A stretch of DNA of 64,000 bases from Tardiphaga sp. vice304 (GCF_007018905.1 NZ_CP041402.1:4142001-4206000), one strand, 5' to 3'. Shown: positions 8,622 through 17,183, numbered from the stretch's first letter. Numbers and translations: made by a program. Notes: generated from the sequence alone by a model not told the origin.

Positions 8622-9032
8622 TCAGACCTGGCCGGCCTTGGCGAGTTCGACCTCGACCCGTAGTTCGATCTCTGACAGCACCGAATCAAGTCCGGCATCG
8701 CCGGACGATGTCTTGAGGTCCGCCGCCGCGGCGCGAAGCCTGGCGACGGTATTGGCGTCGAACGAACCGGTGAGCATGGCGAGTTTCAGTTCGTCGAGCA
8801 CATCCAGCGCGCCGCGACCGCGGGCGACCGACTTTTTGCGCCGCTCGGTGGCGTCCTCGACGCCCTGCATGGCCAAAAGCGCATCAAGGCTGTTGGCCGG
8901 ACGCGGCGCCACGGCGGGGCGGGTCTCGGACGCCGCCGCCGTATCAGGCAGCGAGAATCCGGTCGAGCCGGTGCGCTTCGTGCTCGACGAAGGCGAACCC
9001 AGGGTGGTGCCGTTCGGACCATAAATGCGCAT
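8622..9032 (-). CDS. fliX: Flagellar assembly regulator FliX
   Basis: The 136-aa product begins MRIYGPNGT, has a Ser/Pro/Ala-rich linker (residues ~10-60) and a conserved C-terminal half with LLAMQGVEDATERRK and LDELKLAMLTG, ending SEIELRVEVELAKAGQV. In Caulobacter FliX couples basal-body assembly to FlbD activity on sigma-54 promoters, and there too fliX lies divergent to flgI, as here. The ATG at 9032 was preferred; ATGs at 9038 and 9152 give extensions that do not resemble the family. Confidence 0.88.
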   Translation of the reverse strand: MRIYGPNGTTLGSPSSSTKRTGSTGFSLPDTAAASETRPAVAPRPANSLDALLAMQGVEDATERRKKSVARGRGALDVLDELKLAMLTGSFDANTVARLRAAAADLKTSSGDAGLDSVLSEIELRVEVELAKAGQV

Positions 9033-9274
9033 CGACATATCCAGCGAATGAAAGGCCGGGTTGGCCGCGCGGAGCGGTTTGCACGCCGGGATCATGACTC
9101 GGCAGCGTAAACGGAACCCGCTCCGGAAAGGTCGTCTTTTATGGTTAATCAATCATGAACGACCCGGCAAAATCTGCCGTCGGCGGCAGTTTCGCCGCGG
9201 CCCAGACGGCCGAACGCACGCGCCAATTCAGCTAATAATCAGCATTATCAATCGCTTGACCACTCCCGAGGGAC

Positions 9275-9289
9275 TGGCACGGCGCTCGC
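9275..9289 (+). promoter_or_regulatory. Putative sigma-54 promoter of flgI
   Basis: TGGCAC-GGCGC-TCGC matches the -24/-12 consensus TGGCAC-N5-TTGC at all but one position. The -12 element ends 70 nt before the flgI ATG, leaving a normal 5' leader. FliX/FlbD/sigma-54 control of P-ring genes is known in Caulobacter. The remainder of the 9033-9359 spacer holds no gene that I can support. Confidence 0.65.
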
Positions 9290-9359
9290 ATAGTTAATGC
9301 TGGATCGTCGTCATGGGAGTGGCGACAGGTCCGGCCCAAACCTCAGCGGGGAGCAGAGG

Positions 9360-10484
9360 ATGCCTATCTTACGTTCGGTGCGATTCTGTTGGACAGCCGT
9401 TTCGGCGCTTCTTGCGCTGGCGCTGGCCGTCGGCTCGGCGGGGGCGACCTCGCGGATCAAGGATCTCGCCAATATCGAAGGCGTCCGCCAGAACCAGCTG
9501 ATCGGCTACGGCCTGGTCGTCGGCCTCAACGGCACCGGGGACACCCTCAACAACATCCCGTTCACCAAGCAGTCGCTGCAGGCGATGCTGGAGCGCATGG
9601 GCGTCAACATCCGCGGCGCCACCATCCGCACCGGCAACGTCGCCGCCGTGATGGTCACCGGCAACCTGCCCGCCTTCGGCACCCAGGGTACAAGGATGGA
9701 CGTCACCGTCTCCGCCCTCGGCGACGCCAAGAACCTGATGGGCGGCACCCTGCTCGTCACCCCCCTGCTCGGCGCCGACGGCAATGTCTACGCGGTCGGC
9801 CAGGGCTCGGTCGCGATCGGCGGCTTTGCCGCCGAAGGCGCCGCCGCCTCCGTCACCCGCGGTGTGCCGACCGTCGGCCGCATCGCCAACGGCGCCATCA
9901 TCGAACGCGAGATCGAATTCGCGCTGAACCGCCTGCCCACAGTGCGGCTGGCGCTGCGCAACCCTGACTTCACCACCGCCAAGCGGATCGCCGCCGCCGT
10001 CAACGATTTTCTTGGCTCCAAGAGCGCCGAGCCGATCGATCCCTCGACCGTGCAGTTGACCATCCCGCCGGAATTCAAGGGCAACGTCGTCGCCATGCTG
10101 ACCGAGATCGAGCAGTTGCAGGTCGATCCGGATCTGGCCGCCAAGATCATCATCGACGAGCGCTCCGGGATCATCGTGATGGGCCGCGACGTCCGGGTCG
10201 CCACCGTGGCGGTGGCACAGGGCAACCTCACCGTGACGATCTCGGAAGGCGCCAATGTCAGCCAGCCCGCGCCGCTGTCGAACGGCCGCACCGTCACAAC
10301 CCCGAGCACCCGCGTCGGCGTCAGCGAGGACGGCAAGAAGCTGGCGCTGGTCAAGGACGGCGTGTCGCTGCAGCAACTCGTCGACGGCCTCAACGGCCTC
10401 GGCATCGGTCCCCGCGACCTGATCGGCATCCTGCAGGCCATCAAGGCCGCCGGCGCGATCCAGGCCGACATCGAGGTGATGTGA
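9360..10484 (+). CDS. flgI: Flagellar P-ring protein FlgI
   Basis: The 374-aa product assembles the periplasmic P-ring around the rod. It has an N-terminal Sec signal (FCWTAVSALLALALAVGSAGA), then the FlgI hallmarks TSRIKDLANIEGVRQNQLIG and YGLVVGLNGTGD, and the C-terminal GPRDLIGILQAIKAAGA. The start is the ATG at 9360, preceded by GGGGAG at good spacing; the longer frame from 9297 adds unrelated residues. The stop overlaps the ATG of the rod-binding gene by one base. It is the first gene of flgI-rod-binding-flgN. Confidence 0.96.
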   Translation: MPILRSVRFCWTAVSALLALALAVGSAGATSRIKDLANIEGVRQNQLIGYGLVVGLNGTGDTLNNIPFTKQSLQAMLERMGVNIRGATIRTGNVAAVMVTGNLPAFGTQGTRMDVTVSALGDAKNLMGGTLLVTPLLGADGNVYAVGQGSVAIGGFAAEGAAASVTRGVPTVGRIANGAIIEREIEFALNRLPTVRLALRNPDFTTAKRIAAAVNDFLGSKSAEPIDPSTVQLTIPPEFKGNVVAMLTEIEQLQVDPDLAAKIIIDERSGIIVMGRDVRVATVAVAQGNLTVTISEGANVSQPAPLSNGRTVTTPSTRVGVSEDGKKLALVKDGVSLQQLVDGLNGLGIGPRDLIGILQAIKAAGAIQADIEVM

Positions 10485-10828
10485 TGCTCGCCAACAACTT
10501 CAGCCCCTACACGACCGCGCATCCGACCATCAATGGCCGGCCTGACCTGACGCTCACCGACGCGCTGACGAAAGTATCGCCGGAGGTGCAGAAGAAGGCC
10601 AAGGCGCAGGCGCAGGATTTCGAGGCGATGTTCCTGAATTCGATGTTTTCGCAGATGACATCGGGCATCAAGGCCGACGGCCCGTTCGGCAACACGGCCG
10701 GCACCGGCCCGTGGCGCTCGATGCTGACCGAGCAATATTCGAAAAATTTCGCCAAGGCCGGCGGCGTCGGCATTTCCAACGACGTGTTCCGCACCCTCAT
10801 CCTGCAGCAAGCCAACCGCGCCGCCTGA
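10484..10828 (+). CDS. Rod-binding protein (FlgJ N-terminal domain type, CheL)
   Basis: The 114-aa protein corresponds to the rod-binding half of FlgJ: AQDFEAMFLNSMFSQM, GPFGNTAGTGPWRSM and a conserved QYSKNFAKAGGVGI tail. The muramidase domain of enterobacterial FlgJ is absent, as usual in alphaproteobacteria, where the gene is often named cheL. It presumably caps or scaffolds the rod during assembly. The ATG overlaps the flgI stop (TGATG). The ORF could also start at GTG 10481. Confidence 0.88.
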   Translation: MLANNFSPYTTAHPTINGRPDLTLTDALTKVSPEVQKKAKAQAQDFEAMFLNSMFSQMTSGIKADGPFGNTAGTGPWRSMLTEQYSKNFAKAGGVGISNDVFRTLILQQANRAA

Positions 10829-10853
10829 TCCAGGAACGCCGAAGGACACCGCC

Positions 10854-11354
10854 ATGAACAACGCCCAACGCCAGCCCGAACCCGTCGCCATCGCCGCACC
10901 GCCGCCGCCGGCAGCGACCCCCGCCGAGGCCCGCAAGCTTGCCGAAGCGATGATGGAAGTGATGAACGCCCTGCTCGCCGTGATCGAGCGCGAGACCGAG
11001 CTGGTGCGTGCCGGCAAGGTGCGCGAGGCCCTGAAGCTCGAGCAGAACAAGAACGAGCTTTCGCGACGCTACATCGCCATGATCACGCTGCTGAAGGCGA
11101 GCCAGAAATACCTGGCGCAGACCACGCCCGATCTGTTGTCGGCGCTGCATCGCCACCATGACGTGTTCCGGGCCATGCTGCAGGTCAATCTCACCGTGCT
11201 GGCCACCGCGCATGCCGTGTCGGAAGGAATCGTGCGCGGCGTCAACACCGAAATCCAGAAGCGCAACATTCCGCAGACCTACACGGCCATGGGCCGCAAC
11301 GCGCAACCGGGCCGCGTCAACCGCACGCCGATCGTCGTCAACCGCACCATGTAG
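10854..11354 (+). CDS. FlgN-like flagellar export chaperone
   Basis: The 166-aa, mostly helical protein has a Pro/Ala-rich first 25 residues, then long amphipathic helices (MMEVMNALLAVIERETELVR, KVREALKLEQNKNELSRRY), and a basic NRTPIVVNRTM tail. The EREtELVRaGk and LEQnKneLsrrY pattern matches the FlgN family, which keeps the hook-filament junction proteins FlgK and FlgL soluble before export. It is the third gene of the flgI operon, 25 nt after the rod-binding gene. Both FlgK and FlgL are encoded about 11-14 kb away. Confidence 0.75.
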   Translation: MNNAQRQPEPVAIAAPPPPAATPAEARKLAEAMMEVMNALLAVIERETELVRAGKVREALKLEQNKNELSRRYIAMITLLKASQKYLAQTTPDLLSALHRHHDVFRAMLQVNLTVLATAHAVSEGIVRGVNTEIQKRNIPQTYTAMGRNAQPGRVNRTPIVVNRTM

Positions 11355-11503
11355 TATCGAAAAAGAACACCTTATGGATGCCGGAATACCTTTATACTGA
11401 CTAAAATCTTCTGGATTTCAGCATCGCTCGATTTACGTGATTGCTACATACTGCCCGCTGGGATAGGGGTCGGGATTGATCTATTGAGGCCAGGAGGGCT
11501 GAC

Positions 11504-11875
11504 ATGGGTACCGACTTTAGCATCAAACCGGCGGGGGCGCCGGTGGCAGCGCCGCTGGTTAGACCTGCTCCCGAGGCGGTACGCGCAGCCGTGCCTACCG
11601 AACTCCCGCCGGACAGGACCGTCGGCGCATCGGATGCTTTACCGCGTCCCGGAGTGTCTCCGAGCAGCAACCGGCAGGTCGACAGCAATCGAATCTCGCA
11701 AGGCGTCATCATCGACAAAGACGCTGCAGCGATCGTTTTCGTGTCGATCGACAAGACGACCAACCAGGTCATCAACCAGTACCCGGAACAGTCCCGACTG
11801 CGCGCTCGCGCCTATCTGCGCGAGATGGATTCCAAACAGCAGGACCGGCGGATCGAGACCGATCGCACGGCGTGA
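11504..11875 (+). CDS. FlaG-like small protein in the flagellar cluster
   Basis: The 123-aa product has a disordered, Pro/Ala-rich N-terminal 60 residues and a compact C-terminal part, IVFVSIDKTTNQVINQYPEQ, followed by RLRARAYLREMD. The 'V-x-I-D-K-T-T-N-x-V-I-x-Q-Y-P' stretch resembles FlaG (V-D-x-x-T-G-E-V-I-R-Q-I-P). FlaG proteins influence filament length in other bacteria. There is a usual ATG start with a GGAGG-type site in front (GGCCAGGAGGGCTGAC). It is a single plus-strand gene between the flgI operon and the flagellin regulators. The family call is tentative. Confidence 0.55.
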   Translation: MGTDFSIKPAGAPVAAPLVRPAPEAVRAAVPTELPPDRTVGASDALPRPGVSPSSNRQVDSNRISQGVIIDKDAAAIVFVSIDKTTNQVINQYPEQSRLRARAYLREMDSKQQDRRIETDRTA

Positions 11876-11884
11876 AGCGCCGGC

Positions 11885-12241
11885 CTAGCTTCGCTTGGCG
11901 TAAGCCGTATCGAGGAAGGTGCTGCCGGTCACCGGATCCGTCACGGCGTTCTTGATAGTCGCCTTGTTGGTGCCCGTCACCTGAACCTTCGTATCACCGA
12001 TCCGGAACGCATTGTCCTTGATCAGCACCTGCTGAAATTTGACCGTTCCGGCGCTGCTATATTTCACCTGAGCGCGAAACCCGTCGACCTGCAGCACATC
12101 GACCTTGAAGGTCTTCTTATTGGCGTAGGTGCCTTCCCAGCTTCCCTTGAACTTGTCGGGATCGACGGCGACGTATTTGCCGGTCGTCGTCGGCACGGCC
12201 GTCTTGTAGCCCGCGGAGAGGATGCTCATGATGTCGGCCAT
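11885..12241 (-). CDS. Conserved-looking protein of unknown function in the flagellar cluster
   Basis: The 118-aa product, from MADIMSILSAGYK, has beta-rich alternation (KGSWEGTYANKKTFKVDVL, GFRAQVKYSSAGTVKFQQVL, NAFRIGDTKVQVTGTNKATIKN) and no membrane segment or signal peptide. An 18-residue N-terminal extension (ATG at 12295) would make a weak signal sequence and cannot be excluded. I do not recognise a family. It lies on the flaF/flbT strand, 111 nt downstream of flaF, and converges with the FlaG-like gene with only 9 nt between the stops. Confidence 0.6.
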   Translation of the reverse strand: MADIMSILSAGYKTAVPTTTGKYVAVDPDKFKGSWEGTYANKKTFKVDVLQVDGFRAQVKYSSAGTVKFQQVLIKDNAFRIGDTKVQVTGTNKATIKNAVTDPVTGSTFLDTAYAKRS

Positions 12242-12352
12242 CGCGTTGTCCTGCCGATGCGCAACGATCGAAATCGTCGCAAGAAATACCAGCACACACT
12301 AAGCAATACGGACCGTTAACGGTCGGTTCATCTGTCGTGCGTGGCGCGAGAG

Positions 12353-12718
12353 TTAGCCGCGACCGCTGAGGCCGGCGGCGATATTGCGGTTGATGTCGAT
12401 CAGTGGCTGCAGGCTCTCGACCTCGCGCTTCACCTTGAGGGCGGCGCATTGGCTGAGGACGAAGATGCCGATGTTGGCGATGTTCTGGCGAACCTCGACC
12501 GATTGCGGGCTGGCGTTATCCATCGCTTCGCCGAGAAAGATCGACCAGAGCTTGCGGTTGAACATCAGGGCGTCGTCGAGACCCTCGTCGGTCGTGGCCC
12601 AGTTGGCCATGACTTCCTGAAGCTTGCGTGCCGCCATCAGCAGCGCCTGCGCCTCGATGTCCCGGGGAGAAGCTGTGGTCTGGGCGGTACGAGCGTAGGC
12701 GTTGGCACCTGTCGACAT
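12353..12718 (-). CDS. flaF: Flagellar biosynthesis regulator FlaF
   Basis: The 121-aa helical protein has the family pattern NAYARTAQTTASPRDIEAQ, WATTDEGLDDALMFNRKLW and SVEVRQNIANIGIFVL. FlaF is needed for flagellin synthesis and secretion in Caulobacter and Rhizobiales and opposes FlbT. It lies 3 nt downstream of flbT on the same strand, and both lie downstream of the first flagellin gene. This fits a post-transcriptional switch encoded next to its target. Confidence 0.93.
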   Translation of the reverse strand: MSTGANAYARTAQTTASPRDIEAQALLMAARKLQEVMANWATTDEGLDDALMFNRKLWSIFLGEAMDNASPQSVEVRQNIANIGIFVLSQCAALKVKREVESLQPLIDINRNIAAGLSGRG

Positions 12719-12721
12719 GAA

Positions 12722-13099
12722 TTACCTCAGGAGGTCGTCTTCGCGCTTCATAAGCCCGCGCAATTCTCTAAGAGCCTTGTAAAGAGCGCCACTTAAAATT
12801 AGCTTACTCACTTCCTCGATTTGCTCGCGAAAGCTCGGAACCGCCTCGATCAATTCGCCGATGAAACCAAAATAAAGATCCTGGTACTTCGGGATGTCGT
12901 TCTCTAGATACATCATCTGAACGCAGAGATAGATCCGCTTCACCGGCGTATTCGCCGTCTCCGGCGTGAGGATATCCTTCTCGCGCAGGATCGGCGCATC
13001 GCCATCGATCAGGAATGCGGTGCGGGTATCCGAATTGGTAATGACGCTTTGCCCGATGACAATTCGTTCGAATGGTTTCAGTTCGACTCGCAAGGGCAT
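12722..13099 (-). CDS. flbT: Flagellin mRNA regulator FlbT
   Basis: The 125-aa product starts MPLRVELKPFERIVIGQSVI, with RTAFLIDGDAPILREKDIL and RIYLCVQMMYL, all typical of FlbT. In Caulobacter FlbT binds the flagellin 5' leader and represses its translation until the hook is finished. The start at 13099 has GGAGAAGGAGA upstream; the ORF could be read from 13141 but that adds unrelated residues. The 200 nt between it and flagellin 1 contain no other gene and no clear terminator, so read-through from the flagellin promoter is possible. Confidence 0.93.
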   Translation of the reverse strand: MPLRVELKPFERIVIGQSVITNSDTRTAFLIDGDAPILREKDILTPETANTPVKRIYLCVQMMYLENDIPKYQDLYFGFIGELIEAVPSFREQIEEVSKLILSGALYKALRELRGLMKREDDLLR

Positions 13100-13299
13100 T
13101 CCGGTCTCCTTCTCCCGCGCGACCTCCGGGATTCGAAGCACGGCGGATCGATGATGGGCACCGCACGGCGGTGCATCCTTGTACCATCGATCAGACGTAC
13201 AGTTGAAGCCAAAAGTGGAAGACGGTGGTGCCGCGCGTGCCCGCCGCGCGACGACGGCGAGCCTCTATGCGGCGCGCGCCTGTCGCGGCACGTCTTGCG

Positions 13300-14892
13300 T
13301 TACCGCAGCAGCTGCAGCACGCCCTGTTGCGCGGTGTTGGCAAGCGCCAGCGCGGAGGTCGCGATCGACTGCCGCGTCGACAGCGCCTGGCTGTTGGCCG
13401 CTTCCTCATTGGTGTCGGCCAGCGTCAGGTTCGACGAGCCGGTGCCGAGCACGTTGATCAGGTTCTTGGCAAAGTCCTGACGGATCTGCACGATCGACAG
13501 GTTGGAGCCGAGTGCCGAGGCCTGCGAGCGCAGCACGCTGCTGGCGATGTTCAGCGCGTTGAGCGTGCTGTTGGCCGAGGTGTTGTCGAGGAAGTCGGTG
13601 CCCTTGGTCATCGCGCGCAGGCCGAGGCCGGCCGGCGTCAGCGTGGTGCCGGCGATGTTCAGCGTCGATTTGCCGGTCTCGTTGAACACCAGCTTGAGCT
13701 GATCGCCCGCCAGCAGGTTGATGCCGTTGAACGAGGCGTCCTGCGAGGTCGTGGTGATCTGATCGATGATGTTGTTGTACTGCGCGACCAGATTGGCGCG
13801 CGAAGTCTGCGAGGCATAGTCGGTCACCGGCGCGGACCCGGCGAGGCCGTTGAACAGCTTGCCGACGCCGGCGGCGGTGCCGGTGATGGCGCCGATCGTC
13901 GATGACGCCGCATCGTTCGACGTGGTGATGGTCATGTAGCCGGTCGGATCGATGACAGCCTGCAGGTTGTTCGGGGCCAGCGCGGCGTTGAGCTGCGCGA
14001 GCGTCGAGACCTGGCCGCTGGCGGTGCCGAACGTGATGTTGCTCGCCACACTGGACGAGTTGGTTGCCGCGATCGACAGCGTCAGCGCCGGCGGCCCGCC
14101 GAGCGCGGTCGGGCCTGCGGTTCGTGCGCGGGACACCGACGTGCCCAGTCCAAGCCCGGCCAGCGCGGTTGTATTCGAACTCGTGATCGTCAAATCCGAC
14201 GCCGTACCGGTGTGCAACGTGATGGCGCCGGCAGTGACGCCCGAGCCGGTGCCGCCCGACAGCGTATCGATCTTTGCCAGCAGCGTGGTAACGCTGTCGG
14301 TGATGTTGATCTCATTGTTGCCCGAGGCCGCCGAAGCCTTGAAAGTCAGGCTCTGGCCGTTCACGGTGATGGTATCGCCCGCTGCAAAGCTGTTCGCGAC
14401 CGAGTCGGTGTTGGCGCCCCCGGACAGCAGCGTCGCACCGGTGATGGCGGCGGGCACCGTTAGCTTGTTGTTGGCGGCGGTGCCGACATAGGTGTTGTCG
14501 AGCTTGGCGGACGTTCCCAGAATGTTGTCAGCCGTCGCGCCGGGATTGATCGGCGTCGTGATGGTCGACTTGGCGCCATAGCCGACCGGAATCTGCAGCG
14601 TCTGGTTTGCGATCGACTTGGCGGTATCTACCAGCTTCTGCAGCGAGGTGATGCCGGTGTTGGCCGCCTGCAGCACCTGGACGCCGTTGCCGATACCGTC
14701 GAGCAGATTGTTGATGTCACCGGAGCGGCTGTCGAGCGCGGCTGCGGTGAAGAAATTCGTGGGATTGTCGAGGGCGCTGTTGACCTTCTTGCCCGTCGAT
14801 AGCCGGTTCTGGGTGGTCGACAACAGTTCTGCCGTGTTTTGCAACGCGAGCAAATTCTGACGAACGGACGCCGAGAGAACGATGCCTGACAT
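13300..14892 (-). CDS. Flagellin 1 (divergent copy)
   Basis: The 530-aa filament subunit has conserved ends: N-terminal SGIVLSASVRQNLLALQNTA and LSTGKKVNSALDNPTNFFTA, and C-terminal NLSIVQIRQDFAKNLINVL with LADTNEEAANSQALSTRQSI. The middle (about 110-360) is Ser/Thr/Gly/Ala-rich and variable, as expected for the exposed D2/D3 region. It shares the termini with flagellins 2 and 3 but differs through the core. The leader has AGGAAGGT close to the ATG, as in the other two genes, which is the likely site of FlbT action. Confidence 0.95.
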   Translation of the reverse strand: MSGIVLSASVRQNLLALQNTAELLSTTQNRLSTGKKVNSALDNPTNFFTAAALDSRSGDINNLLDGIGNGVQVLQAANTGITSLQKLVDTAKSIANQTLQIPVGYGAKSTITTPINPGATADNILGTSAKLDNTYVGTAANNKLTVPAAITGATLLSGGANTDSVANSFAAGDTITVNGQSLTFKASAASGNNEINITDSVTTLLAKIDTLSGGTGSGVTAGAITLHTGTASDLTITSSNTTALAGLGLGTSVSRARTAGPTALGGPPALTLSIAATNSSSVASNITFGTASGQVSTLAQLNAALAPNNLQAVIDPTGYMTITTSNDAASSTIGAITGTAAGVGKLFNGLAGSAPVTDYASQTSRANLVAQYNNIIDQITTTSQDASFNGINLLAGDQLKLVFNETGKSTLNIAGTTLTPAGLGLRAMTKGTDFLDNTSANSTLNALNIASSVLRSQASALGSNLSIVQIRQDFAKNLINVLGTGSSNLTLADTNEEAANSQALSTRQSIATSALALANTAQQGVLQLLR

Positions 14893-15162
14893 GTTGTAAC
14901 CTTCCTGATCCTCGCGGCACGTCGACCTTCAGTCGCGCGACGCTTGCAAACGTCCAAGGCGAAGGAGATCGCCACGACGCAGCCGGTGATGTTGACGCCC
15001 TTCTGGAAGAGGGATCTCGACGCATCCCTGGGGGATGTCACCGGATCAAACGCGGCCGATTCTCGGCCTGCCTGCTTCCTACTTAGCCCGACTATGAGCA
15101 GGCACCCTTTAATTTATGGTTAACAGCTCCTTAAGCGCCCGCAGATACTGTCCCAAAACGGC

Positions 15163-15193
15163 AAAAGCCCGGAAAGCATTGAGCTTTCCGGGC
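15163..15193 (-). terminator. Rho-independent terminator downstream of flagellin 2
   Basis: A perfect 11-bp stem GCCCGGAAAGC (15167-15177 with 15183-15193) closes a 5-nt loop and is followed on the minus strand by TTTT. It is the second of two tandem terminators behind flagellin 2. The rest of the 14893-15272 spacer carries the flagellin 1 leader. Confidence 0.85.
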
Positions 15194-15215
15194 CTCTCAG
15201 CGGTATATCGCTACG

Positions 15216-15244
15216 AAAAAGGCGGCAGGGTTTCCCCTGCCGCC
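15216..15244 (-). terminator. First terminator downstream of flagellin 2
   Basis: Stem GGCGGCAGGG / CCCTGCCGCC (15221-15230 with 15235-15244) with a 4-nt loop is followed by five T on the minus strand, 28 nt after the flagellin 2 stop. Flagellin 3 carries a sequence-related hairpin at the equivalent place. Confidence 0.85.
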
Positions 15245-15263
15245 TGGTCTTGGTTGGTCTGAG

Positions 15264-16819
15264 TCGCCGAGATCAGCGCAGCAGCTGCAACACGCCCTGC
15301 TGGGCGGTGTTGGCGAGCGACAGCGCGGACACCGCGATCGACTGGCGGGTCGACAGCGCCTGGCTGTTGGCCGCTTCCTCGTTGGTGTCGGCGAGCGTCA
15401 GGTTCGACGCACCGGTCTGCAGCACGTTGATCAGGCTCTTCGAGAAGTCCTGACGGATCTGCACGACCGACAGGTTCGAACCGAAGCTCGAGGCCTGCGA
15501 GCGCAGCGTGGTGGAGGCGGTGGTCAGCGAGGCAAGGGTCTTGTTTGCCGCCGCGTTGTCGGTGAAGTCGGTACCCGCCGTCAGCTTCGACAGGCCGAGA
15601 CCGCCGGGGCCGAACGAGACGCCGGAGATGCTGAGCTTCGAAGTGCCGGTTTCGTTGAAGGTCAGCTTCAGGGTGTCGTTGTTGAGCAGGTTGACGCCGT
15701 TGAAGGACGAGTCCTTCGCCGTCGTTTCAATCTGATCGATCACCTGGTTGTACTGGGCGATCAGGCTGGCGCGCGTCGCCTGCGAGGTCGGATCCTTGAC
15801 GGCGTTGACGACGCTCTGGCCGTTGAAGCCGACAGTGGAAGTGGTCGACGCAGTACCGCCGACGGTGCCGATGTTGGCCGAAGCCGCATCGTTCGTGGTG
15901 GTGATGGTCAGCTTGCCGGTCGTATCGATGCTGGCCTGCAGGTTGTTCGTCGACAGAGCGGTGTTGAGCTTGTCAAGCGTATCGACCTGGCCGGCGGACG
16001 TGCCGAAGGTGATCGAGGAAGCGGTACCGCCGCCCGTTGCACCGATTGTCAGGACCTTGCCCTGCAGAGCCGGAGCAGAACCAGCCGTACGGGCCTGCGT
16101 AACACCGGTGCTGAGACCAAGAGCAGCCAGCGGCGCTGCAGCGGAACTGGTGATCGTCAGGTCCGAAGCGGTGCCGGTGTTGATGACCAGCTTGCCAGCC
16201 GTCACGGTCGAACCCGTTGCGCCGGTCAGACCGTCGATCTTTCCGAGCAGCGCAGTCACGTCGTCGGTGATGTTGATTTCATTGGCACCGGAAGCACCCG
16301 AAGCCTTGAAGGTCAGCGTCTGGCCGTTGACGGTCAGCGTGTCGTTGGCGGCGAAACTGGTCGTCAACGAGTCGGAGTTGGCACCGCCGGACAACTTGGT
16401 CGCACCGGTCAGCGTACCGGGAGTGGTCAGGTTGTTGACGGCGGCTGCGCCGGTGAAAGCGGCAGTCGTCGGAGCGCCAGAGGGGCCGAGCAGGTTGGAA
16501 GCAGTCGCGCCGGTGGTGGCGAGGCTGGTGATCGAGGACTTGGTGTAGCCCACCGTGGTCTGCAGCGCCTGGTTGGCGATCGACTTGGCGGAGTCCACGA
16601 GCTTCTGGATCGAGGTGATGCCGGTGTTGGCGGCCTGCAGGATCTGCACGCCGTTGCCGATACCATCGAGCAGATTGTTGATGTCGCTCGAACGCGAATT
16701 CAAGGACGAGGCGGTGAAGAAATTGGTGGGGTTGTCGAGCGCCGAGTTGACCTTGTTACCGGTCGAGAGGCGGTTCTGGGTTTCTGACAGAAGCGATGCA
16801 GTGGACTGCAGCGAGAGCA
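15264..16819 (-). repeat. Tandem duplicate unit A (partner 17184-18739)
   Basis: Read base by base this 1,556-nt tract appears identical to 17184-18739, at an offset of exactly 1,920 nt. It covers nearly all of flagellins 2 and 3. The identity stops about 40 nt inside the start codon and 9 nt beyond the stop; the flanking leaders and terminators differ. Confidence 0.9.
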
Positions 16820-16859
16820 GGTTCTGGCGGACTGCAGACGTAAGGGTAATGCCGGACAT
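15273..16859 (-). CDS. Flagellin 2 (tandem copy of flagellin 3)
   Basis: The 528-aa flagellin begins MSGITLTSAVRQNLLSLQ and ends LANTAQQGVLQLLR. The protein is identical to flagellin 3 except Ser2 for Ala2. The core (about 110-360) is Ser/Thr/Ala/Gly-rich and differs from flagellin 1. The ATG at 16859 was preferred over the 15-codon extension to 16904, because flagellins 1 and 3 start at the same point and AGGAAGGT precedes all three ATGs. Its own promoter-like element and terminators flank it, so it is probably transcribed alone. Confidence 0.96.
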   Translation of the reverse strand: MSGITLTSAVRQNLLSLQSTASLLSETQNRLSTGNKVNSALDNPTNFFTASSLNSRSSDINNLLDGIGNGVQILQAANTGITSIQKLVDSAKSIANQALQTTVGYTKSSITSLATTGATASNLLGPSGAPTTAAFTGAAAVNNLTTPGTLTGATKLSGGANSDSLTTSFAANDTLTVNGQTLTFKASGASGANEINITDDVTALLGKIDGLTGATGSTVTAGKLVINTGTASDLTITSSAAAPLAALGLSTGVTQARTAGSAPALQGKVLTIGATGGGTASSITFGTSAGQVDTLDKLNTALSTNNLQASIDTTGKLTITTTNDAASANIGTVGGTASTTSTVGFNGQSVVNAVKDPTSQATRASLIAQYNQVIDQIETTAKDSSFNGVNLLNNDTLKLTFNETGTSKLSISGVSFGPGGLGLSKLTAGTDFTDNAAANKTLASLTTASTTLRSQASSFGSNLSVVQIRQDFSKSLINVLQTGASNLTLADTNEEAANSQALSTRQSIAVSALSLANTAQQGVLQLLR

Positions 16860-16937
16860 AATTGAGTACCTTCCTGGTATTCGAAACGCGCCCTTCTTGG
16901 GCACTGAAGGTACGATGCGACTACAAAAATTAACGCA

Positions 16938-16963
16938 GCGTAAAATCCGACGCGGGCTTTGTC
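16938..16963 (-). promoter_or_regulatory. Putative flagellin 2 promoter element
   Basis: On the minus strand GACAAA is followed by 12 nt and TTTTACGC, 79 nt upstream of the ATG. Flagellin 3 has GACAAA-N13-TTTTACGC at the same distance, although the leaders otherwise differ. It does not fit sigma-54; it could be a -35/-10 pair or a regulator site. The remaining 16860-17192 spacer holds no gene. Confidence 0.45.
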
Positions 16964-17136
16964 GGCATTGCGCGCCCCCTGTTCCGGGCCGATTAGCGAA
17001 TACGCAGGTAGAGCAGTAGCTTAGTAGGTAATTCGATCTGTAGAATAGCCTGTCGGGTTTTTCTCCATCGGAGTAACGTAGTTAACAGAACCCTAATTCG
17101 GCCGCGGCTTCTCTGGTCCGGCACGAACACCTCACG

Positions 17137-17163
17137 AAAAAGCGGCGGGGTTTCCCCCGCCGC
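17137..17163 (-). terminator. Rho-independent terminator downstream of flagellin 3
   Basis: Stem GCGGCGGGG / CCCCGCCGC (17142-17150 with 17155-17163) with a TTTC-type loop is followed by a T-run on the minus strand. It sits 30 nt after the flagellin 3 stop, as in flagellin 2. Confidence 0.85.
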
Positions 17164-17183
17164 CCGGTCTTCGTTGATATTGT

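Noticed and set aside
9369..10376. A 335-codon minus-strand ORF opposite flgI
   Set aside because: It is His/Asp/Gly-rich antisense of flgI with no recognisable domain.
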